This document shows, in pieces, positions 1 through 4,992 of a DNA stretch of 5,805 bases. Position 1 is the first letter of the stretch, and every line of letters starts with the position of its first letter. Under the pieces are notes generated by a model. That model saw nothing but the letters and a program-made list of their open reading frames with translations, was not told where the DNA came from and searched no databases. The DNA is from DATDOO01 sp035293245 (GTDB lineage: Bacteria; Pseudomonadota; Gammaproteobacteria; Methylococcales; Methylococcaceae). The stretch covers positions 1-5,805 of the forward strand of contig DATDOO010000363.1 in NCBI GenBank assembly GCA_035293245.1, read 5' to 3'. Made by a program: the position numbers and the translations under genes.

Positions 1-1665
1 GTGGTCGGCCTTCTGGCCCGTCTCGGCGGCGTGCTGTTCGTGGAGCGCGGCCGGCCGTCGCGCAGCGGGGGAACGGTCGCCGCCATGCGCGAACGCTTGC
101 GGCGCGGCGAAACCCTGCTGTTGTTTCCGGAAGGGACGACGACGCGCGGCAACAGCGTAGCCCGTTTCCATTCCAGCCTGTTCCAGGCGGCGCTCGATGT
201 GGCGGCGCCGGTCGTTCCCGTGGCGGTTTCCTATCGTGGGCCCCAGGCGGCGCTGGTGCCGTTCGTGGGCGACGACGCCTTCGTCCCGCATCTGTGGCGG
301 CTGCTCGGGGCGCGGGCTATCGAAGCGCATCTTGCTGTGGGGCCCTGCCTGGCGGGCGCGGCGGAACGCGGCCATCTGGCCCGCCAGGCGCGGGAAAGCG
401 TTCGCAGCCTGCTGTGCCATGCGCAGCCGGCCGGCGCAGACCATTCCGCCGGAACCATTGGAGCTGCGATGCCTCGCGCCATGAACGCCCTTCGTCCTTG
501 CCCGTCTTCGCCGCAACTGGCCCTGGTCACCGAAACCTGGCCGCCGGAAATCAACGGCGTGGCCATGACCCTGAACCGGCTCGCCGAAGGACTGATGGGG
601 CGGGGCTGGCGGGTGCAGGTGGTTCGTCCCTGCCAGAATCGCCCCGGGGACAAGGAGAAACCGCGCGAGGGGGACCATCTGCTGGTGCCAGGACTGCCGA
701 TTCCGGGATACGACGGACTGCGCTTCGGCCTGCCCCTGGGCCGGCGGCTGCGGGACGCGTGGCGGCGCCAGCCGCCCGACCTAGTGCACATCGCCACCGA
801 AGGGCCGCTCGGCTGGGCCGCGCTGCGCGAAGCGAAACAGCTCGGCCTGCCGGTGACCAGCGGCTTCCACACCAATTTTCACAGCTACTGCCGGCACTAC
901 GGGCTGGCTTGGCTCCACCGGCCGGTGAGCGGCTATCTGCGCTCCTTCCACAACGACACCTTGCGGACGCTGGCGCCCGATCCGCATCTGTGCCGGCTGC
1001 TGGAGGAAGACGGCTACCGCAACGTGGCGATGGTCGGGCGCGGCGTCGATTGCAACCTGTTCAACCCGGCCCGCCGCTGTGCGGATTTGCGCCGGACTTT
1101 GCACGCCACACCGTCTACCGTGGTGGCGATTTACGTGGGCCGCCTGGCGCCGGAAAAGAATCTCGACCTGGTGGCGGAATCCTTCGAGCGGCTGCGCCGC
1201 GCGTATTCCAACGCGCGCATGGTGTGGGTCGGCGATGGCCCGGCGCGGGCCCGCATGCAGCGGCGCTATCCCGAGCATCGTTTCACCGGCGCGCGAACCG
1301 GCGAGGCGCTGGCGGCGTACTATGCGTCCGCCGACGTGTTCTTGTTTCCCAGCCTGACGGAGACTTTCGGCAACGTGGTGCTGGAAGCCATGGCCAGCGG
1401 CTTGGCCGTGCTGGCCTTCGACCGGGCGGCGGCGGGGATCTACATCCGTCCCGGCGAGAACGGCCTGCTGGCGCCGCCGGGCGATAGGGCCGCCTTTTTG
1501 CAACTGGCGCAGTATCTGGGCGAAGGCCACGGAGCCATTCGGTCCCTGGGCGAGGCCGCCCGGCAATCGGTCGAGCCGTTGGGCTGGGACACGGTCTGCG
1601 AGCGCTTCGAGGGGGTGCTGCGCCAGGCGATGCAGACGGAACGCCCGGATAGGGGCGAGGCTTGA
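1..1665 (+). CDS. PlsC-type acyltransferase fused to GT4 glycosyltransferase (5' end outside window)
   Basis: The frame is open from base 1, so the true start is upstream; the GTG at base 1 is only the window edge. Residues 1 to about 135 are the back half of a lysophospholipid acyltransferase. They show a motif II-like VERGR at 14-18, the motif III core FPEGT at 42-46 and the motif IV-like VPVAVSY at 72-78. The catalytic HX4D motif would lie upstream and is not seen. About 35 low-complexity residues follow, then a full GT4 enzyme of GT-B fold. It shows the PPEINGV loop at 181-187, DLVHIATEG at 260-268, FHTNFHSY at 289-296, donor-site GRLAPEKN at 380-387 with R381 and K386, and the EX7E motif E454/E462. 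The acceptor-side motifs resemble the MgtA/SqdX-like mannosyl- and sulfoquinovosyl-transferases acting on lipid acceptors. The exact sugar and lipid are unknown. The GT part alone (from 469) would be 398 aa, the normal family length. This could therefore be a true bifunctional protein or two products from one frame. Confidence 0.85.
   Translation: MVGLLARLGGVLFVERGRPSRSGGTVAAMRERLRRGETLLLFPEGTTTRGNSVARFHSSLFQAALDVAAPVVPVAVSYRGPQAALVPFVGDDAFVPHLWRLLGARAIEAHLAVGPCLAGAAERGHLARQARESVRSLLCHAQPAGADHSAGTIGAAMPRAMNALRPCPSSPQLALVTETWPPEINGVAMTLNRLAEGLMGRGWRVQVVRPCQNRPGDKEKPREGDHLLVPGLPIPGYDGLRFGLPLGRRLRDAWRRQPPDLVHIATEGPLGWAALREAKQLGLPVTSGFHTNFHSYCRHYGLAWLHRPVSGYLRSFHNDTLRTLAPDPHLCRLLEEDGYRNVAMVGRGVDCNLFNPARRCADLRRTLHATPSTVVAIYVGRLAPEKNLDLVAESFERLRRAYSNARMVWVGDGPARARMQRRYPEHRFTGARTGEALAAYYASADVFLFPSLTETFGNVVLEAMASGLAVLAFDRAAAGIYIRPGENGLLAPPGDRAAFLQLAQYLGEGHGAIRSLGEAARQSVEPLGWDTVCERFEGVLRQAMQTERPDRGEA
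460..471 (+). promoter_or_regulatory. Internal ribosome binding site and ATG at the acyltransferase/GT4 junction
   Basis: GGAG at 460-463 sits 5 bases before an in-frame ATG at 469-471, exactly where acyltransferase similarity has ended and before the glycosyltransferase domain begins. A second in-frame ATG lies at 481, and its bases read ATGA with a stop in the +2 frame at 482-484. This is the layout of a normal gene start, so the glycosyltransferase may also be made as a separate 398-aa protein. No stop codon separates the two parts in the main frame. Use of the site is inferred. Confidence 0.45.
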
Positions 1666-1699
1666 TCCGGGCGGGATGTTGCTTTTCATACCCCCGTTC

Positions 1700-1724
1700 A
1701 GCCGCGCCGAGCACCGCGGCTTTC
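1700..1724 (+). terminator. Possible weak hairpin terminator after the fusion gene
   Basis: AGCCGCG (1700-1706) and CGCGGCT (1715-1721) form a perfect 7-bp GC-rich stem with an 8-base loop. It begins 35 bases after the stop codon. Only three T bases follow the stem (the last base of the stem is the first of them), so intrinsic termination would be weak. It may instead be part of the structured intergenic region next to it. Confidence 0.25.
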
Positions 1725-1739
1725 GGTGGGATTAGCAAC

Positions 1740-1895
1740 GTAGTTGGGTTAGCGGTTCTCCGCCGACAAATCCGCCGGGAGCGGATTTGCACGCGAAGCG
1801 CCCGCAGGGTGCCGGGTAGGGATTGCCCGGCATGAGACCCAACGCTCTATCGCCGTTCGTTGGGTTACGGCGTAGAAACACCTAACCCAACCTAC
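1740..1895. repeat. Structured intergenic repeat with GTTGGGTTA/TAACCCAAC termini
   Basis: The ends are inverted copies: GTAGTTGGGTTAG (1740-1752) against CTAACCCAACCTAC (1882-1895), differing by one inserted base. GTTGGGTTA occurs directly repeated at 1743-1751 and 1859-1867, and ACCCAAC occurs inverted at 1837-1843 and 1885-1891. Inside are three perfect hairpins: CAAATCCGC/GCGGATTTG (1767-1775 with 1781-1789, 5-base loop), TGCCGGG/CCCGGCA (1810-1816 with 1826-1832, 9-base loop) and ACCCAACG/CGTTGGGT (1837-1844 with 1858-1865, 13-base loop). No credible protein is encoded. I recall similar GTTGGGTTA-ended elements scattered between genes in several proteobacteria, but copy number cannot be judged from one window. 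The element ends 35 bases before the dgkA start, so it forms most of that gene's upstream region. Confidence 0.7.
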
Positions 1896-1920
1896 ATTTA
1901 GTGAATTTCTTTCGAGGCAA

Positions 1921-1925
1921 AGGAG
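1921..1925 (+). promoter_or_regulatory. Ribosome binding site that fixes a TTG start for dgkA
   Basis: AGGAG at 1921-1925, within AAAGGAGA, lies 5 bases before the TTG at 1931-1933. The alternative in-frame GTG at 1901 has no Shine-Dalgarno sequence before it and would add ten residues not found in DgkA relatives. The TTG start is therefore preferred. Confidence 0.75.
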
Positions 1926-1930
1926 AACAA

Positions 1931-2299
1931 TTGGAAAGTCCCTACAAAGGCAAGACCGGCATTCGCCGCATCTGGAACGCCCTGAACTATTCCCTCGCCG
2001 GGCTGCGCTCCGCGTTCAAGAACGAGGACGCCTTTCGTCAGGAAGTTTTTCTCAGCGTGCTATTGGTGGCCGCGGCGTTCTATCTGGACGTGGCGCCGCT
2101 GGAGCGGGCGCTGATGATTTTCTCGGTGCTGCTGGTCCTGGTGGTGGAACTGCTCAATTCCGCCATCGAGGCGGCGGTGGACCGGGTGTCCCTGGAGCAT
2201 CACCGCCTGTCCAAGCGCGCCAAGGACATCGGCAGCGCGGCGGTGTTCGTCAGCCTGGTCAACGTGGCCCTGGTGTGGGGCCTGATCCTGTGGAAATGA
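1931..2299 (+). CDS. dgkA: Diacylglycerol kinase DgkA
   Basis: This is a small integral inner-membrane kinase that phosphorylates diacylglycerol with ATP to give phosphatidic acid, returning diacylglycerol to phospholipid synthesis. From the TTG start it is 122 aa, the same length as the E. coli protein as I recall it, and it aligns along its whole length. An amphipathic N-terminus carries NEDAFRQE (31-38, with E32 matching E. coli E28). Three hydrophobic segments follow at about 39-55, 60-78 and 103-121. The signature ELLNSAIEAAVDR (73-85) holds E73, N76, E80 and D84, matching the E. coli catalytic set E69, N72, E76 and D80. KDIGSAA (98-104) supplies K98 and D99. All key residues are present. 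Its stop overlaps the ribosome binding site of the next gene, so the two are almost certainly co-translated. No promoter could be recognised upstream; the preceding 190 bases are the structured repeat. An in-frame GTG at 1901 is a less likely start. Confidence 0.93.
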   Translation: MESPYKGKTGIRRIWNALNYSLAGLRSAFKNEDAFRQEVFLSVLLVAAAFYLDVAPLERALMIFSVLLVLVVELLNSAIEAAVDRVSLEHHRLSKRAKDIGSAAVFVSLVNVALVWGLILWK

Positions 2300-2307
2300 G
2301 GTCCTTG

Positions 2308-3510
2308 ATGAAAATCCTCATGGTGTCGGATGTGTATTTTCCCCGCGTCAACGGCGTGTCCACTTCCATCCAGACCTTTCGCGGCGAACTGCGCGAACTG
2401 GGGCACGAGGTTCACCTCATCGCCCCGGACTATTACGCGCCGGGCGACGACGAGACGCTCATTTTCCGCGTGCCTTCGCGCACCTTGCCTCTCGATCCGG
2501 AAGACCGCGCCATGCGCACCCGTTTCGTCTGGCGGGAGCTGGAAGCGCTGCGGGCGGAGAAATTCGACTTGGTCCACATCCAGACGCCCTTCATCGCCCA
2601 CTATCTGGGCGTCGCTCTCGGCAAGAAACTGGGCGCGCCGTGCGTCGCCAGCTATCACACCTATTTCGAGGAATACCTGCACCACTACGTGCCGCTCCTG
2701 CCGCGCTGGCTGGGCGGCTATCTGGCCCGCGCCTTTTCCCGTCGGCAATGCGCTCAACTCCATGGCCTGGTGGTGCCTTCCGAACCCATGCTGGAGCGGC
2801 TGGACGCTTACGGCATCAATGCCCGCTCGGTGGTGATCCCCACCGGCTTGCAGCCCGACCGCTTTGCGCCCGGCGATGGCGCGGCCTTCCGCGCCGTGCA
2901 CCGCATCGCCGCCGAGACGCCGGTTTTGTTGTGCGTGGGCCGGGTGGCGCACGAGAAGAACATCGACTTCCTGATCCGCATGACCGCCGAACTGCGCCGC
3001 CACGTCCCCGACGTGCTGCTGGTCATCGCCGGCGAAGGCCCGGCGCGCGGCGACCTGGAAGAGCTGGCGTCCGGCCTGGGATTGCAAGGCAATGTCCGCT
3101 TCATCGGCTATCTGGACCGCCACCGCGAGTTGCTGGACTGCTACCGCGCCGCGGACCTGTTCGTGTTCGCCTCGCGCACGGAAACCCAGGGCCTCGTTTT
3201 GCTGGAAGCGATGGCGCAATCCGTGCCGCTGGTCTCCACCGCCAAGCTCGGCGCGCGTTCGGTGCTGAAGGAAGGCGAGGGGGTGCACGTCGCCGAGGAA
3301 GACATCGGCGACTTCACCGCCAAAGTGCGCGCCTTGCTCGCCGACGTCGAAGGGCGCCGGCGATTGGGCGAGCGTGGCCGGAGTTACGCGCAGGGCTGGT
3401 CGGCGCGTGCGCAAGCCATGCGTCTGGCGGAGTTCTACGCGGAGGTCGTCGGCGAATACCGCCAAGGTGCAACGGCACATAACCCGTCCCTGGCCGCGGA
3501 GACTCGCTGA
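2308..3510 (+). CDS. GT4-family glycosyltransferase, probably lipid-acceptor type
   Basis: This is a 400-aa GT-B fold retaining glycosyltransferase, normal length for the family. The ATG at 2308 is chosen because GAGG (2298-2301) precedes it by 6 bases and MKILMVSDVYFP is the typical first strand of the fold. An earlier GTG (2275) and ATG (2296) would run into dgkA. Motifs: YFPRVNGVS (10-18, the glycine-rich acceptor loop), DLVHIQTPF (87-95), SYHTYFEEY (115-123), donor-site GRVAHEKN (211-218, R212 and K217) and EX7E as E292/E300. The HTYFEEYLHHYVP segment recalls bacterial diacylglycerol glucosyltransferases and related GT4 enzymes, so a glycolipid product is a reasonable inference; the sugar is unknown. 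It is only distantly similar to the glycosyltransferase domain encoded at 469-1665, so they are not a recent duplication. It follows dgkA by 8 bases. Its 3' end faces slp with a 16-base gap and no clear terminator. Confidence 0.88.
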   Translation: MKILMVSDVYFPRVNGVSTSIQTFRGELRELGHEVHLIAPDYYAPGDDETLIFRVPSRTLPLDPEDRAMRTRFVWRELEALRAEKFDLVHIQTPFIAHYLGVALGKKLGAPCVASYHTYFEEYLHHYVPLLPRWLGGYLARAFSRRQCAQLHGLVVPSEPMLERLDAYGINARSVVIPTGLQPDRFAPGDGAAFRAVHRIAAETPVLLCVGRVAHEKNIDFLIRMTAELRRHVPDVLLVIAGEGPARGDLEELASGLGLQGNVRFIGYLDRHRELLDCYRAADLFVFASRTETQGLVLLEAMAQSVPLVSTAKLGARSVLKEGEGVHVAEEDIGDFTAKVRALLADVEGRRRLGERGRSYAQGWSARAQAMRLAEFYAEVVGEYRQGATAHNPSLAAETR

Positions 3511-3526
3511 TCCCGTCGCCGGCCGT

Positions 3527-4150
3527 TCAGCGCTTCTTGTGCTGCGGTTTCACGACGATCACGCGTGGTCCAATGAAAGCTCCGCCATACCAGCCGTGCC
3601 AATATGGGCCGTAACCGTAATAGGGCGGATAGTCGTAGGTGTAGCGCCGCTCGTACCAGAGCTGAACCTTCTGGCAGGAAATCACCGGATAAATGTAGGA
3701 AACCTCGCCGACCGGCCGCTCCTCCTTGCCTTCCACTTCGCCGGCCACCGTGACTTCGCTTCCGGCCTTGTAGATTTCCGGGTCGAAGAATCCCTGGCAG
3801 CGCGCCAGGAAACGGCCTCCGGCGGTATCGATTTCCTTGGGCTCGTAACCGCTGTCCAGTTGCTTCTGCAACACCTCGATTTCGGTATGGTCGCTCAGGT
3901 TGACGGTCTTGATGATGGTGCCGCCCACGATGACCGTGCTGCCCTTGTAACCGTCCGGATTGGCGCGCAGGGAGCCGAACGACGGCTGCGAGCGGGCTTT
4001 CTGGGTAAGTTCCTTGGAAAACGGGCTGGTGGCGCAACCGCCGGAGGCGGCAAGGCCGGCCAGCAGCAGCGCCCAGGCGACGATACGGATCAAGGCGCGC
4101 AAGGAGCGGCCGTCCACCGCACCCGGAGCGTGGGTTGCCGGAGTGAACAT
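3527..4150 (-). CDS. slp: Slp-family outer-membrane lipoprotein
   Basis: This 207-aa protein has an N-terminal lipoprotein signal: arginines at 15, 18 and 22, a hydrophobic stretch at 23-35 and a lipidation cysteine at C39 in ASGGC. The lipobox is imperfect, with Ser at -3. Ala at +2 is compatible with transport to the outer membrane. The mature part follows the E. coli Slp pattern: NPDGYKGSTVIVGGTI (64-79), a central IEVLQKQLDSGYEP (91-104), GRFLARCQGFFDP (112-124), EVTVAGEVEG (132-141) and VQLW (162-165). A tyrosine/tryptophan-rich tail follows at 165-190. E. coli Slp is a starvation-induced outer-membrane lipoprotein of unclear mechanism. Cysteines 118 and 159 could pair in the periplasm. 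The start is supported by GGAGG (minus strand, 4163-4159) 8 bases upstream. The gene stands alone: it converges on the glycosyltransferase and is separated from the methyltransferase by about 200 bases. Confidence 0.9.
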   Translation of the reverse strand: MFTPATHAPGAVDGRSLRALIRIVAWALLLAGLAASGGCATSPFSKELTQKARSQPSFGSLRANPDGYKGSTVIVGGTIIKTVNLSDHTEIEVLQKQLDSGYEPKEIDTAGGRFLARCQGFFDPEIYKAGSEVTVAGEVEGKEERPVGEVSYIYPVISCQKVQLWYERRYTYDYPPYYGYGPYWHGWYGGAFIGPRVIVVKPQHKKR

Positions 4151-4185
4151 CGCGGCGTCCTCCGTAGAAAAGGAAAGATGCTTCG

Positions 4186-4210
4186 TTAGACAGCAGGTGA
4201 TCGGGAAGTT
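4186..4210 (-). promoter_or_regulatory. slp: Candidate sigma-E-like promoter of slp
   Basis: Read on the minus strand, AACTT (4210-4206) and TCTAA (4190-4186, preceded by G) are 15 bases apart. They resemble the envelope-stress ECF sigma factor hexamers GAACTT and GTCtgA/GTCAAA. The implied start would leave a leader of about 30 bases before the slp ATG. No good sigma-70 pair was seen in the same interval. Short motifs of this kind occur by chance, so this is only a candidate. Confidence 0.25.
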
Positions 4211-4353
4211 TGCGACAGGCGTTGGAATGGGGCTGGGGGAGGGCGATCAAGTCTCCGAGTCAGCCAACTCGACCAGCCTCTCTCGGTGCGGCGGCCATCG
4301 TTTAGATGAAAGTCGCAGCATCCTTGTTCTCCCTCTCCCTCCATGTTCGTTGG

Positions 4354-4992
4354 TCAGGGCTTGCACGCCCGATAAGCGCGCAAGGTGCCGGATACCGTGG
4401 CGTAACGGGCAGTCTCCTCCACCGGCTCGAAACCGGCTTCCCGCAGGAAGACGGGCACCAGGCCCCGGATGTTGTCGCGGATTTCCTCGAACCAGCGCAC
4501 CAGCAGGGAAATGAGCAGGGCGGCCCGGCTGTCCGGGACGCCGAAGTCGATGACGTGCAACTCCCCGCCCGGCTTGAGAACACGGAGTACTTCCTTGAGC
4601 GCCCGGCGTTTGTCCTCCCGCGTCAAGTGATGCAGCATCAGGCTGGCGAAGACCCGGTCCAGACTGCCGTCCGCGAAGGGCAGTTGCGCGGCCGAGCCCT
4701 GCTCCAAATCGATGTGGGCACCGGCTTGCCCGATCTTGGCGCGGGCGATGGCCAGCACGTCGGCATCCACGTCCAGGCCCACCACCTCGGCGCCGGGAGC
4801 GGACGCCTTGATCATCAACGTCAGCGTGCCCGTGCCGCAACCCATATCCAGCACCCGCTGCCCCGCGCCAAGGCGGGCCTGGGCGATCAAATCGCCTCTG
4901 AAACGCTGCTCCGGGTACAGCCGCGCCATGAACCGGTCGTAATAGGCGGTCAGCCAGCGGAAGTGGAAGGCGGGGATGTAGCTGGGTTTCAT
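4354..4992 (-). CDS. Class I SAM-dependent methyltransferase
   Basis: This 212-aa protein is close to a minimal Rossmann-fold methyltransferase. The SAM-binding motif I is VLDMGCGTGT (47-56). The acidic end of strand 2 is VGLDVD (71-76, D74). Motif II/III-like segments are GSAAQLPFADGSLDRVFASLMLHHL (99-123) and VLKPGG (138-143). The N-terminal YYDRFMARLYPEQRFRGDL (17-35) and late FLREAGFEPVEE (182-193) fit UbiE-like and phospholipid or small-molecule methyltransferases, but the substrate cannot be read from the sequence. The start ATG at 4992 overlaps the stop of the RND pump gene as ATGA, and only a weak Shine-Dalgarno (AAGAGA) precedes it. Translation is therefore probably coupled, and the enzyme likely belongs to the metal-efflux operon. 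Transfer of a methyl group to a metal or metalloid compound is possible but unsupported. No clear terminator follows. Confidence 0.88.
   Translation of the reverse strand: MKPSYIPAFHFRWLTAYYDRFMARLYPEQRFRGDLIAQARLGAGQRVLDMGCGTGTLTLMIKASAPGAEVVGLDVDADVLAIARAKIGQAGAHIDLEQGSAAQLPFADGSLDRVFASLMLHHLTREDKRRALKEVLRVLKPGGELHVIDFGVPDSRAALLISLLVRWFEEIRDNIRGLVPVFLREAGFEPVEETARYATVSGTLRAYRACKP

Noticed and set aside
294..1487. 397-codon plus-strand frame overlapping the fusion gene
   Set aside because: Ala/Arg/Gly/Pro-rich composition typical of a wrong frame of high-GC coding DNA.
781..1689. 302-codon minus-strand frame over the glycosyltransferase domain
   Set aside because: Shadow of the plus-strand GT4 coding sequence, which has all expected motifs; no ribosome binding site or domain support.
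1283..1792. 169-codon minus-strand frame starting inside the intergenic repeat
   Set aside because: Starts in the repeat and runs antisense through the glycosyltransferase gene; low-complexity wrong-frame composition.
1740..1895. CRISPR array
   Set aside because: The GTTGGGTTA units are short, irregularly spaced and in both orientations; there are no regular repeats and spacers.
2200..3480. 426-codon open frame on the minus strand
   Set aside because: It lies fully antisense to the GT4 gene and dgkA, whose motifs are clear. Long antisense frames are expected at this GC content, and its product shows no recognisable domain.
469..3510. Tandem duplication of the two GT4 glycosyltransferases
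   Set aside because: They share only family-level motifs; acceptor-side sequences such as FHTNFHSY and YHTYFEEY and the rest differ widely, so a recent duplication is not supported.
3374..4189. 271-codon plus-strand frame over slp
   Set aside because: Antisense to the Slp-family gene, which has a signal peptide, a ribosome binding site and family motifs.
3435..4250. 271-codon minus-strand frame overlapping slp
   Set aside because: Out-of-frame copy of the slp region, running into the glycosyltransferase gene without recognisable domains.
4256..4271. Terminator hairpin after the methyltransferase (CGAGT/ACTCG)
   Set aside because: Only a 5-bp stem with no T tract on the transcribed strand, and about 80 bases past the stop codon.
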